NCBI RefSeq assembly: GCF_001612885.1
Contig: NZ_BDBH01000015.1
Coordinates: 124,001-188,000 of the forward strand
Reading direction: 5' to 3'
From: Nocardia harenae NBRC 108248
GTDB lineage: Bacteria > Actinomycetota > Actinomycetes > Mycobacteriales > Mycobacteriaceae
Length of the DNA: 64,000 nucleotides
The notes under the pieces were generated by a model. That model was not told the origin of the DNA and did no database searches. It saw only the letters and a list, made by a program, of their open reading frames with translations. A program made the position numbers and the translations under genes. Shown here piece by piece: positions 44,890-53,790 of this stretch (its first letter is position 1; each line of letters begins with the position of its first letter).

Positions 44890-45425
44890 CCAGGCGGCCC
44901 CGCCGGGTGGTCCCCGCGGTGCTGGTCGCGCTGGCGCTGCTGGCCGCGGCGGTGGTGCTGATCGTCTCGCTGGTGCAGCGGCTCACCGACACCCGCGAGC
45001 TGGTCTCCTACGACCGGGTCGCGGTCGAGCTGCACGCGATCGCGTGGGGCGAGAAGCCGGTGCTGGTCGCGGGCGTGCTCGCGGCGGCGCTCGGCGCGCT
45101 GCTGCTGGTCGCGGCGCTCTGGCCGGGACGCGCGCTGCTGGTGCCGCTGGCCGGCGAGGAGGGGCTGCGTGCCGGGGTCTCCCGGCGCGGGCTGCGCGCC
45201 GCCGTCCGGGAGAGCGCCGAGACGGTGGACGGCGTGACCGCCCGCGGGGTGCGGTTGCGCCGGCGGTCGGTGCAGGTCGAGGCCAGCACCGACCGGGTGG
45301 AGTCGGCGGGCACCGCGGAGGCGGTGGCCGACCGGGTCTCGAAGCGCCTGCACGAGATCGGAACCAGCTCGGTGCGCCGCGTGCGCACCTCGCTGCGGAC
45401 GCCGGATACCGGAGGTGGAGCATGA
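44886..45425 (+). CDS. DUF6286-type membrane protein of the Asp23 cluster
   Basis: The protein has 179 residues from GTG. Two membrane helices (VVPAVLVALALLAAAVVLIVSLV and VLVAGVLAAALGALLLVAAL) are followed by a cytoplasmic domain with an AmaP/Asp23-partner pattern (AVRESAETVDGVTARGVRLRRRSVQVEAST). It likely anchors the Asp23 proteins at the membrane. 4-nt overlaps on both sides. Confidence 0.75.
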   Translation: MTRRPRRVVPAVLVALALLAAAVVLIVSLVQRLTDTRELVSYDRVAVELHAIAWGEKPVLVAGVLAAALGALLLVAALWPGRALLVPLAGEEGLRAGVSRRGLRAAVRESAETVDGVTARGVRLRRRSVQVEASTDRVESAGTAEAVADRVSKRLHEIGTSSVRRVRTSLRTPDTGGGA

Positions 45426-45991
45426 ATCGGATGAATCGGCCCGCGGCGGTCAATCGAACGCTGCTCGGGCTCGGCGGGCTCGCGCTGCTCGCCGCGGGCG
45501 GCTACGCCATTGCCGCGCACTACAACCGGCTGAGCTGGGTGGATCCCGACGCCCCGCTGGTGCCCGGCACCGCCGCCCCGCCCACCTGGGTGTTCTTGGC
45601 GGCGATCGCGGGCGCCGCGCTGCTCGCGCTGCTGTGCCTGCGCTGGCTCGTCGCCCAGCCCTTCCGGATGCCGAAATCGGTGGGCTGGCAGGTCGGCGGC
45701 GACGACCGCACCGGCCGCACCGTGCTGCGCTCCGGCACCGCCGCCGCGCCGGTGGCCGCCGATATCGAGGGCTACCCGGATGTGCGGAACGCCGCGGCCT
45801 GGCTCTCCGGCGACCCCGACACCCCGCAGCTGCACCTGCTGGTCACCGCCGCGCCCGCCGCCGACGTCGCCGAGCTGCGGCGCCGCATCCTCGGCCACGC
45901 CGTCACCCGGCTGCGCGCCGCGCTGGAGGTCGAGATCATCCCGGTCACCCTGGAGCTGCGCTTCGCCGACGAGCGGCGGGCGCTGCAATAG
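45422..45991 (+). CDS. AmaP-like membrane anchor of the Asp23 cluster
   Basis: The protein has 189 residues. Two membrane helices (LLGLGGLALLAAGGYAIA and TWVFLAAIAGAALLALLCL) precede a cytoplasmic domain of about 115 residues (GTAAAPVAADIEGYPDVRNA and LRRRILGHAVTRLRAALEVEI), the arrangement of alkaline-shock membrane anchor proteins. It is the last gene of the run; the sirtuin gene starts 11 bp on. Confidence 0.78.
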   Translation: MNRMNRPAAVNRTLLGLGGLALLAAGGYAIAAHYNRLSWVDPDAPLVPGTAAPPTWVFLAAIAGAALLALLCLRWLVAQPFRMPKSVGWQVGGDDRTGRTVLRSGTAAAPVAADIEGYPDVRNAAAWLSGDPDTPQLHLLVTAAPAADVAELRRRILGHAVTRLRAALEVEIIPVTLELRFADERRALQ

Positions 45992-46001
45992 GCTGGAGAT
46001 C

Positions 46002-46730
46002 ATGAGCACGGCGCGCCGGATCGGCGTCCTCACCGGGGCCGGCATCTCCACCGACTCGGGAATCCCGGATTTCCGCGGCCCGCAGGGCGTCTGGACCAAG
46101 AACCCCACCGCCGAGCTGCTCACCACCTACGACGCCTACCTCGGCGACCCCGAGGTCCGGGTGCGCTCGTGGCAGGCCCGCCGGGAGAATCCGGCCTGGC
46201 ACGCCGAGCCCAATGCCGCGCACCGCGCGCTCGCCGAGCTGGAGCACGCGGGCCGGGAGATCGGCATCGTCACGCAGAACGTGGACGGGCTGCACCAGAA
46301 GGCGGGCTCCGCGCCGGAGCGGGTGGTGGAGATCCACGGCACCATGTTCGGCGTCGAGTGCGTGGAGTGCCCGTACACCACCACCATGGCCGCGGCGCTG
46401 GAGCGGGTCGCCGCCGGGGAGCCGGACCCGCCCTGCCCGCGCTGCGGCGGTGTGCTCAAGGCCGCGACCATCATGTTCGGCCAGCAGATGAACCGGCGCA
46501 CGGTCGCCGCCGCGCTGGCCATCGCCGAGCGCAGCGAGCTCTTCCTCGCCATCGGCTCCTCGCTCCAGGTGGAGCCGGCCGCCTCGCTCTGCGCGGTCGC
46601 GGTGGACGCCGGGGCCGAGCTGGTGATCGTCAATGCCGAGCCGACCCCCTACGACCGGCTCGCCGCCGAGGTGATCCGCGAACCCATCGGCACCGCGGTC
46701 CCGGCGCTGGTCCGGTCCCTGCTCAGCTGA
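46002..46730 (+). CDS. SIR2-family NAD-dependent protein deacylase
   Basis: The protein has 242 residues from ATG 46002. GAGISTDSGIPDFRGPQGVW binds NAD, TQNVDGLHQKAG carries the catalytic core with the active-site His in EIHGTMF, and CVEC/CPRC form the zinc ribbon. SIGSSLQ-type motif IGSSLQVEPAA closes the fold. It removes acyl groups from lysines. It overlaps the convergent oxidase gene by 8 nt. Confidence 0.94.
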   Translation: MSTARRIGVLTGAGISTDSGIPDFRGPQGVWTKNPTAELLTTYDAYLGDPEVRVRSWQARRENPAWHAEPNAAHRALAELEHAGREIGIVTQNVDGLHQKAGSAPERVVEIHGTMFGVECVECPYTTTMAAALERVAAGEPDPPCPRCGGVLKAATIMFGQQMNRRTVAAALAIAERSELFLAIGSSLQVEPAASLCAVAVDAGAELVIVNAEPTPYDRLAAEVIREPIGTAVPALVRSLLS

Positions 46731-48024
46731 CCGGGCCGAGCACCCGGTCCAGGTAGTCGTTGCGGAAGAGCCCCTCCGGATCCAGCTTCCCGCGCACCGC
46801 CGCGAACCGCTCCCAGTCCGGGTAGCGCGGGCGCAGCGTCTCGGCGGTGTGGAAGTGCCGCTTGCCCCAGTGCGGCCGCCCGCGATACTCGGCGAAGACG
46901 GCCTCGCAGGCGCGGAAGTAGGGCCGCCACTCCATGTTCCGGTACTGGTGCACGGCGATGTAGCAGGTCTCCCTGCCGCCTGCCGGGGAGAGGAAGGCGT
47001 CGTCCGGCGCCACCCAGCGCACCTCGATCGGCATCGGGGTGTCGAAGCGCCGCGCGACCTCCCTGATCTCCCGGATGGCGGCGGCGCCGTGCTCGCGCGG
47101 CAGCGCGTACTCCATCTCGGTGAAGCGCACCAGCCGCGGCGTGGCGAAGACCCGGTACGAGCGGTCCACTTTCTGCCGGGTGCCGCCCACCCGCGCGGCG
47201 GTCCGCTGGATCAGCGGAACCAGCTCCGGCCGCCGCCTGCCCACCCGGCAGAGCGCGTCGAAGACGTGGTTGGAGAGCAGGATTCCGTCCAGCCAGTCCA
47301 CCGTCGGGGAGCGCGGCCGCTCCGGCGCCGCGGTGCGGTTGTTGCGCTTGGTCATGGTGAGCGCGCTGTGGCCGAACATGTAGAACTCGAAGTGCTCGTT
47401 GCCGTCCACGTGCGAATCCAGCTCGGCCAGCACGTCTTCCAGCGGGATCGGCCGCTCCACCCCGGCGAGCACGAAGGAGGGGACCAGCTTCAGCGTCACC
47501 GCGGTGACGACGCCGAGCGCGCCGATGCTCACCCTGGCCGCGCGCCAGCCGTCCGGGTCGGTCTCCGCGTTCAGCTCCAGCACGCTGCCGTCCGCGGTCA
47601 CCAGCTCGATGGAGTGCAGCGCGTCGGAGATATTGCGCAGCCGCGCGCCGGTGCCGTGCGTCCCGGTGGCGGTGGCGCCCGCGACCGTCTGCACATCGAT
47701 GTCGCCGAGGTTGGGGAAGGCGAGGCCGTGCGTGTGCAGCGCGGCGCTGGCCTCGTGCAGCGTGATCCCGGCCTGCACCCGGGCCAGCCCGGCGGCGCGG
47801 TCCACGTGCAGCACCCGGTTCATCCGCGAGAGATCCAGCAGCACACCGTCGGTGAGCACCGCGTCGGTGAAGGAGTGGCCCGCTCCCGCCACCCGCACGT
47901 TCCGCCCGCGCGCCGCCGCGGCGGTGACCAGCGCGGCGACCTCGGCGGTATCCCGGGGGTGCGCGACGACGGCGGGGTGGCAGCGCTGATCGCCTGCCCA
48001 GTTCACCCACGGCGAGTTGGTCAT
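46723..48024 (-). CDS. Sugar-lactone oxidase (gulono/arabinono-lactone oxidase type)
   Basis: The protein has 433 residues. The N-terminal FAD domain (VRVAGAGHSFTDAVLTDGV, with the G-x-GHS motif, and TATGTHGTGARLRN) is followed by the ALO substrate domain. RPHWGKRHF near the C-terminus is the HWGK motif of aldonolactone oxidoreductases. M. tuberculosis Rv1771 (L-gulono-1,4-lactone dehydrogenase) is nearly the same length. An alditol oxidase is the alternative. Confidence 0.9.
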   Translation of the reverse strand: MTNSPWVNWAGDQRCHPAVVAHPRDTAEVAALVTAAAARGRNVRVAGAGHSFTDAVLTDGVLLDLSRMNRVLHVDRAAGLARVQAGITLHEASAALHTHGLAFPNLGDIDVQTVAGATATGTHGTGARLRNISDALHSIELVTADGSVLELNAETDPDGWRAARVSIGALGVVTAVTLKLVPSFVLAGVERPIPLEDVLAELDSHVDGNEHFEFYMFGHSALTMTKRNNRTAAPERPRSPTVDWLDGILLSNHVFDALCRVGRRRPELVPLIQRTAARVGGTRQKVDRSYRVFATPRLVRFTEMEYALPREHGAAAIREIREVARRFDTPMPIEVRWVAPDDAFLSPAGGRETCYIAVHQYRNMEWRPYFRACEAVFAEYRGRPHWGKRHFHTAETLRPRYPDWERFAAVRGKLDPEGLFRNDYLDRVLGPVS

Positions 48025-48084
48025 GTGTCCAACAGTAGGGGATAGGGCTGGAAAGTCGCCGGGAATTCGCAGGATAGCCCGAAG

Positions 48085-48768
48085 TTATCGGCGGCGTGAC
48101 GGGCAGTGCTTGCCCTTGGCCTGTTCGATCTGCTCTTCGGTGAGCGCTGGTTCGCAGAGCGGGAGCCGTGCCGCGCCGTCGCCGCGCACGCCGTTGAGCG
48201 CCACCGCCAGGTAGCGGCGCCAGGTCTCCGGGGCTACCGGACGGCAGAACTCGGCGAAGCTGTCGATCATGTGCACCAGCGCGAAGAGGTCGGTGGTCTG
48301 CACGTCGGGGTGCAGGTCGCCGGCGGCGCGGGCGCGCTCGACGATCCGGTTCAGCGGCGGCTGCATGCGTTCGCGCAGCTCGGCGAAGCGCTCGATCCGA
48401 TCATCCAGCTCCAGGATGACCTCGCTGAAGCCGCGGCTGCCCGCGAGGTGCCGGCAGGCGTACTCGAAGAACTCGACCAGCCCCGCCCACGGGTCCGGGT
48501 TGCGCCCCGCGCGCTCGGCCGCGGCCACGAAATCGTCCATTTGCCTGGCGAATACCTGGACGATGAGTTCCTTCTTGCCGGCGAAGCGGCGGTACACGGT
48601 GCCGACCCCGACGCCGGCGCGCTCGGCCACATCGTCCAGCGAGATCTCCAGGCCGCGCTCCCCGAACAGCTCGCGCGCCGCCGCGACGATGCGCTCCTGA
48701 TTGCGCGCGGCATCGGCGCGCAGGCGGCGGGGGGCATGGCTGGGGGAGGTCGACGTGGTGGGACTCAC
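48085..48768 (-). CDS. TetR-family repressor, probable regulator of the adjacent efflux gene
   Basis: The protein has 227 residues. Helix-turn-helix at about 25-70 (RIVAAARELFGERGLEISLDDVAERAGVGVGTVYRRFAGKKEL). The C-terminal ligand domain follows with the usual LHMIDSF-type helix (FALVHMIDSFAEFC). It is divergent from an MFS drug transporter gene, and the intervening 124 bp hold two palindromes, so it probably represses both genes and is released by a substrate of the pump. Confidence 0.92.
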   Translation of the reverse strand: MSPTTSTSPSHAPRRLRADAARNQERIVAAARELFGERGLEISLDDVAERAGVGVGTVYRRFAGKKELIVQVFARQMDDFVAAAERAGRNPDPWAGLVEFFEYACRHLAGSRGFSEVILELDDRIERFAELRERMQPPLNRIVERARAAGDLHPDVQTTDLFALVHMIDSFAEFCRPVAPETWRRYLAVALNGVRGDGAARLPLCEPALTEEQIEQAKGKHCPSRRR

Positions 48769-48794
48769 AGCCCCAGTCTATCAATGCCCGGGAT

Positions 48795-48857
48795 TAAACG
48801 GAGGTGGCCTCTCCGTTATTGTGATAGTCTCCAATTAAGCGGAGGGTATGCCTCCGC
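48795..48857. promoter_or_regulatory. Two palindromic operators between tetR and the MFS gene
   Basis: AACGGAG-n7-CTCCGTT at 48797-48817 and GCGGAGG-n5-CCTCCGC at 48839-48857. Both share a CGGAG core and their centres are 41 bp apart, four helical turns. They probably bind the TetR protein encoded next door. Confidence 0.7.
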
Positions 48858-48892
48858 ATTCATCGCTCCACGCCGATCCCCAGGGGAGAAGA

Positions 48893-50386
48893 ATGACTAC
48901 CACTGTCGAGACCGCGGCCACGGCCGCCGCGGCGGCCGGCAGGCGCGGCTCCGCCGCCGTCCGCTGGTGGGTGCTCGCCGTGATCGGCACCGCCCAGCTG
49001 ATGGTGGTGCTCGACGCCACCGTCGTGAACATCGCGCTACCCGCCGCGCAGGCCGACCTCGGCTTCGGCGACGGCGACCGGCAGTGGGTGATCACCGGCT
49101 ACGCGCTCGCGTTCGGCAGCCTGCTGCTGCTCGGCGGGCGGCTCAGCGACCTTTTCGGCAGGCGCACCGCCTTCATCACCGGGCTGGTCGGCTTCGCCGT
49201 CGCCTCCGCCGTCGGCGGCGCCGCCACCAGCTTCGAGATGCTGGTCGCCGCGCGCGTCGGCCAGGGCATCTTCGGCGCGCTGCTCGCCCCCGCCGCGCTC
49301 GCGCTGCTCACCGTCACCTTCACCGAGCCCGCCGAGCGGGCCCGCGCCTTCGGCATCTTCGGCGCGGTGGCAGGCACCGGCGGCGCCATCGGGCTGCTGC
49401 TCGGCGGCGCGCTCACCGAGTGGGCGTCCTGGCGCTGGGTGATGTTCGTCAACCTCGGCTTCGCCGCCGTCGCGCTGGTCGGCGCGGTGCTGCTGCTCGC
49501 CAGGCACGTCGTCACCGAGCGCCCGCGCCTCGACCTCCCCGGCACGCTGACCGTCACCGCCGCGCTCTTCGCCATCGTCTACGGCTTCTCGCACGCCGAG
49601 TCCGAGGGCTGGTCCGACCCGCTGACCCTGGCCTTCCTGGCGGGCGGCGCGGCGCTGCTCGCGGTCTTCGTATGGTCGCAGACCCGGGTCGCGCACCCGC
49701 TGCTTCCGCTGCGGATCCTGCTCGACCGCACCCGCGGCGCCTCCTACCTCACCGTCTTCGTGATGGGGATCGGGATGTTCGCGATCTTCCTCTTCCTCAC
49801 CTACTACCTGCAGCTGACGCTCGGCTACACCCCGATCACCACCGGCCTCGCCTTCCTGCCGCTGGTCGCGGGCATGGTGATCTCCTCGACCACCGCGCCC
49901 TCGGTGCTGCTGCCCCGGATCGGGCCCAAGGTCGTGGTGAGCGGCGGCTTCGTGATCGCCGCGCTCGGCATGCTGCTGCTCACCCGGATCGGGCTGGATT
50001 CCGGCTACGCCACGGACATCCTGCCCGCGTTGGTGGTCATGGGTCTCGGCCTCGGCGGCGCCATGTCGGTCGCCTTCCAGGGCGCGACCTCGGGGGTCGG
50101 GCACGCCGACGCCGGCGTCGCCTCCGCGACCATCAACACCAGCCAGCAGGTCGGCGGCTCGATCGGCACCGCGCTGCTCAGCACCATCGCCGCCGCGGCG
50201 GCCTCGGACTACCTGGCCGGGCGGGCCCTGAGCCCGGAGGTGGTGGCGCAGTCGGCGATCGAGAGCTACACCACCAGCTTCTGGTGGGCCACCGCGATCT
50301 TCGCGGCGGGCGCGGTGATCGTCGGCTTCCTCATGCCGAACGCCCTTCCCGCACCCGCCGAGGGCGAACCCGTTCTCGCGCACTGA
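48893..50386 (+). CDS. MFS transporter, DHA2 (14-helix) drug:proton antiporter
   Basis: The protein has 497 residues from ATG 48893 with GGGGAGA upstream. Fourteen hydrophobic segments are visible. Motif C-like VLDATVVNIALPAAQADLG and motif A LGGRLSDLFGRRTAFITG are typical of the QacA/EmrB family. It probably exports lipophilic drugs or cations, under control of the divergent TetR protein. It ends at a strong palindromic terminator. Confidence 0.92.
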   Translation: MTTTVETAATAAAAAGRRGSAAVRWWVLAVIGTAQLMVVLDATVVNIALPAAQADLGFGDGDRQWVITGYALAFGSLLLLGGRLSDLFGRRTAFITGLVGFAVASAVGGAATSFEMLVAARVGQGIFGALLAPAALALLTVTFTEPAERARAFGIFGAVAGTGGAIGLLLGGALTEWASWRWVMFVNLGFAAVALVGAVLLLARHVVTERPRLDLPGTLTVTAALFAIVYGFSHAESEGWSDPLTLAFLAGGAALLAVFVWSQTRVAHPLLPLRILLDRTRGASYLTVFVMGIGMFAIFLFLTYYLQLTLGYTPITTGLAFLPLVAGMVISSTTAPSVLLPRIGPKVVVSGGFVIAALGMLLLTRIGLDSGYATDILPALVVMGLGLGGAMSVAFQGATSGVGHADAGVASATINTSQQVGGSIGTALLSTIAAAAASDYLAGRALSPEVVAQSAIESYTTSFWWATAIFAAGAVIVGFLMPNALPAPAEGEPVLAH

Positions 50387-50398
50387 GTTCCATGCGAA

Positions 50399-50424
50399 AC
50401 GCCCGGACCGGCCGGTCCGGGCGT
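50399..50424. terminator. Bidirectional palindromic terminator
   Basis: A perfect 26-bp palindrome (ACGCCCGGACCGG and its complement) lies between the convergent MFS and lipase genes; TTTCG follows on the minus strand. Confidence 0.75.
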
Positions 50425-50435
50425 CTCGGCGTTCG

Positions 50436-51704
50436 TCAGCAGTTGCCGGGTGCGGGGGCTCCGGCGAAGCGGGCGGCCAGGTAGTCGAAGGCGCGCGCGC
50501 TGCCCTCCGGGATGGCGGTGCCGTGGTCGGTGCCGGGCAGCATGTCCAGCTGCACCCTGGTGCCGGAGCCGCAGTAGCGGCCGACGACCTCGCGCACCAG
50601 CTGCGGCGAGACGGCGTCGTTGGTGCCGTGCCACACGTAGGTGGGGATGCGCGGCACGCCCGCGAAGGTCTCCAGGCTGTTCTCGTGCAGGATGCGCACG
50701 GTGTCCGGGTCGGCGTCGAGCGGGCCGGAGAAGACGTCCGGCAGGCTGCGGTTCGCGCCCGCCGCGATGATCTCGTCGGTGCAGCCGTCGGCGATCCGGT
50801 TGCGCAGGTCGGCGCCGGTCGGCGTCAGGATGCCCTCTATCGGCAGCTGCCCCGGGTACTCCCGCTCCAGCCCCATGGCGGCCGCGAAACCAAGCCCGAA
50901 CAGCGGATTCGGCGCCATGCCGAGGTCGAGCGCCAGCTTGCCGATATTCATCGGCACCCCGCCCTCGGCCACCCCGACCAGCGGCAGCTCCGGCGCGTAC
51001 TCCGGGGCGAGCGCCGCCGCGAAGCCGGTCGCCATGCCGCCGCCGGAGTACCCGGCCAACGCCATCGGGCTGCCGCCGAGCCCGGCCGGGGCGAAGCGCT
51101 GCACCGCGCGCAGCCCGTCCAGGGTGATCCGGCCGCCGAGCCGGGCCGCGCCGTACGCGCTGTTCGGGCCGAGGTGATCCGGCACCGCGACGGCCCAGCC
51201 CCGGCCGAGCAGCAGGTTCAGCACCGGCCCCTCGCGCAGCCCGCCGTCGAAGAGCGCGTGCGACGGGGCGCAGCGCAATCCGAGCGCGTTCACGAACGGC
51301 TGGTACGACACCACCGGCCGGTTCGCGCCGCCGCCGGGCGGGACCAGCACCGTCGTCACCGCGCCGATCGGCCCGCCCATCGAGTCGGTGCTGCGGAAGA
51401 GCAGCTGCCACGCGGTGGCGCCCGGGTAGTTCGGCGCGGGCACCTGCCTGCTGCGCATGACGTCGCCGAGGTTGAAGCGCGCGACGTCGGCGGGCGCGGC
51501 GTAGAAGGCGTCGGGGTCGGGCACCGGGTAGATCGGCCCCGCCGCGGCCGGACCGGCGCCGAGCCCGGTGCCCGCCGCGAGCAGGAGCGCCGCGATGCCG
51601 AGCAACCCCGCTCGGCCGCCGCGCCCTCCATCGGGGCCGCGCCGCTGGGTGCCGAAGCGCGCCGCCGCGCGCCGCGCTCGCAAGACTGCCCGCTGTACCG
51701 CCAT
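50436..51704 (-). CDS. Secretory lipase (LIP family)
   Basis: The protein has 422 residues with a long basic signal region and hydrophobic core (LLGIAALLLAAGTGLGAGP, cleavage near AAAGPI). The alpha/beta-hydrolase fold shows the nucleophile elbow LAGYSGGGMATG (Ser in GYSGG), catalytic Asp region YVWHGTNDAVSP and His in LPGTDHGTAI. Family PF03583 secretory lipases cleave triacylglycerols outside the cell. A second member of the family is encoded at 62438-63850. Confidence 0.9.
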   Translation of the reverse strand: MAVQRAVLRARRAAARFGTQRRGPDGGRGGRAGLLGIAALLLAAGTGLGAGPAAAGPIYPVPDPDAFYAAPADVARFNLGDVMRSRQVPAPNYPGATAWQLLFRSTDSMGGPIGAVTTVLVPPGGGANRPVVSYQPFVNALGLRCAPSHALFDGGLREGPVLNLLLGRGWAVAVPDHLGPNSAYGAARLGGRITLDGLRAVQRFAPAGLGGSPMALAGYSGGGMATGFAAALAPEYAPELPLVGVAEGGVPMNIGKLALDLGMAPNPLFGLGFAAAMGLEREYPGQLPIEGILTPTGADLRNRIADGCTDEIIAAGANRSLPDVFSGPLDADPDTVRILHENSLETFAGVPRIPTYVWHGTNDAVSPQLVREVVGRYCGSGTRVQLDMLPGTDHGTAIPEGSARAFDYLAARFAGAPAPGNC

Positions 51705-52152
51705 CGTTTCTCCAGACTCGGGATAGAACGGAATAGACCTGAACTTCTCGGCCGGACTCCAGGCATTCGTACGGGGGCGCCGCGGGGATTGTCAACACGG
51801 GGGATCGAGCGGTCTGCAGGCTTGTTTTCGCTGGTAGAACCAACCGCACGGTTCCTGGGGCGGGGCGGTGTCGGACCCGGCCGATAGCATCGCGCCGTGC
51901 CTTCCCGACGCCACCCCGCCGCCGGATCCGGGTGTGCCCGCCGCGCGTCCGGCAGCGCCGCCCGCGCGCGGTTTTCCCGCTGCGCGCCCGCGCTTCGTAG
52001 ACTGCTCGGATCGGGAGCCGCTCGCGCACGGGGGAGCGGTACGGGGAAGGGAGCGCGGGTATGACCTCCGCGAACGCGGCCACACGCAGCCGGGTGCGCT
52101 CGTGATCCCGATGACGAGCCTGGCGCAGCCGACACGGAAGGGAGCCCCGACC
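51705..52152. other. Intergenic stretch before pgm
   Basis: These 448 bp lie between the divergent lipase and phosphoglucomutase genes. The pgm frame is open through part of it, with an alternative ATG at 52111, but the ribosome site GGAAGGGAG and family start favour 52153. It should hold both promoters. I see no RNA gene or repeat. Confidence 0.45.
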
Positions 52153-53790
52153 ATGGCCCACGATCGAGCAGGCCGCCCGGCCAGGGTGAGCGACCTGGAA
52201 GACATCCCACACCTGGTGACGGCCTACTACAGCCGGGTGCCCGACCCGGCGGACCCGGCCCAGCAGGTGGTCTTCGGCACCTCGGGGCACCGCGGCTCCA
52301 GCCTGGACACCGCCTTCAACGAGGCGCACATCCTCGCCGTCACCCAGGCCATCGTCGAGTACCGCGCCACCCGCGGCATCACCGGCCCGGTCTACCTGGC
52401 CCGCGACACGCACGCGCTCTCCGAGCCGGCCTGGACCACCGCCCTCGAGGTGCTGGCGGGCAACGACATCGCGGTGGCGATCGACGCCCGCGACCGTTAC
52501 ACCCCCACCCCCGCGCTGAGCCACGCCGTGCTCCGGCACAACCGCGGCAACCCCAAACACCAGGCCGACGGCATCGTGGTGACCCCCTCGCACAACCCGC
52601 CCCGCGACGGCGGCTTCAAGTACAACCCCCCGCACGGCGGCCCCGCCGACACCACCGCCACCGATGCCATCGCCGAGCGCGCCAACGAGCTGCTCCGCAC
52701 CGGCCTCACCGGCGTCCGCCGCGCCACCCTCGCGCAGGCGCTGCGCGCAGCCGAGCGCTACGACTACCTCGACCACTACGTCTCCGACCTGCCCTCGGTC
52801 TCCAACCTCGATGCCATCCGCGGCGCGGGCATCCGGCTCGGCGCCGACCCCATGGGCGGCGCGAGCGTGGACTACTGGGAGGAGATCGGCCAGCGCTACG
52901 ACCTCGAGCTCGAGGTGGTGAACCCGCTGGTTGACCCGACCTGGCGCTTCATGCCGCTGGACAGCGACGGCAGGATCCGGATGGATCCCTCCTCCCGCTA
53001 CGCCATGGCGAACCTGGTCTCCATCAAGGACGACTACGACATCTCCACCGGCAACGACGCCGACGCCGACCGGCACGGCATCGTCACCCCCGACGGCGGG
53101 CTGCTGAACCCCAACCACTTCCTCGCCGTCGCCATCGAGTACCTGGTGGCGAACCGGCGCGGCTGGGACGCGCTCTCCAAGATCGGCAAGACCGCCGTGA
53201 GCTCATCCATGATCGACCGGGTGGTCGGGGTGCTCGGCCGCGACATCTACGAGGTGCCGGTCGGCTTCAAGTGGTTCGTGCCGGGGTTGTTCAGCGGCAG
53301 CCTGGCCTTCGGCGGCGAGGAGAGCGCGGGCGCCTCCTTCCTGCGCATGGACGGCACCGTCTGGACCACCGACAAGGACGGCATCATCCTCGCGCTGCTC
53401 GCCGCCGAGATCGCCGCCGTCACCGGGCAAACCCCGTCTGCCCGTTACGGCGAACTGGAGAAGCGCTACGGCGCCCCCGCCTACGCCAGGATCGACGCCG
53501 CGGCCACCGCGGAACAGAAAGCCCGGTTGAAGAAGTTGACACCGGACATGATCACGGAGCGAGAAATCGCCGGCGAGCCGGTGACCGAGGTGCTCACCAG
53601 CGCCAGGGGCAATGGCGCCGCGCTCGGCGGCGTCAAGGTGAGCACCGAGAACGCGTGGTTCGCCGCGCGCCCGTCGGGCACCGAGGACAAGTACAAGATC
53701 TATGCCGAGTCCTTCCACGGTGCCGAGCACTTGGCGCAGGTCCAGGCCGCGGCCGAGGAGATGGTTGGCCGCGCGCTCTCCGGTGCGTAG
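52153..53790 (+). CDS. pgm: Phosphoglucomutase, alpha-D-glucose specific
   Basis: The protein has 545 residues. It interconverts glucose-1-phosphate and glucose-6-phosphate. FGTSGHRGS at the start, the phosphoserine loop VVTPSHNPPRDGG, the metal loop GNDADADRHGIV, the sugar loop GGEESAGASF and the phosphate-binding RPSGTEDKYKIYAE are complete. Length equals that of M. tuberculosis PgmA. The stop overlaps the start of the following MFS gene by 8 nt. Confidence 0.96.
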   Translation: MAHDRAGRPARVSDLEDIPHLVTAYYSRVPDPADPAQQVVFGTSGHRGSSLDTAFNEAHILAVTQAIVEYRATRGITGPVYLARDTHALSEPAWTTALEVLAGNDIAVAIDARDRYTPTPALSHAVLRHNRGNPKHQADGIVVTPSHNPPRDGGFKYNPPHGGPADTTATDAIAERANELLRTGLTGVRRATLAQALRAAERYDYLDHYVSDLPSVSNLDAIRGAGIRLGADPMGGASVDYWEEIGQRYDLELEVVNPLVDPTWRFMPLDSDGRIRMDPSSRYAMANLVSIKDDYDISTGNDADADRHGIVTPDGGLLNPNHFLAVAIEYLVANRRGWDALSKIGKTAVSSSMIDRVVGVLGRDIYEVPVGFKWFVPGLFSGSLAFGGEESAGASFLRMDGTVWTTDKDGIILALLAAEIAAVTGQTPSARYGELEKRYGAPAYARIDAAATAEQKARLKKLTPDMITEREIAGEPVTEVLTSARGNGAALGGVKVSTENAWFAARPSGTEDKYKIYAESFHGAEHLAQVQAAAEEMVGRALSGA

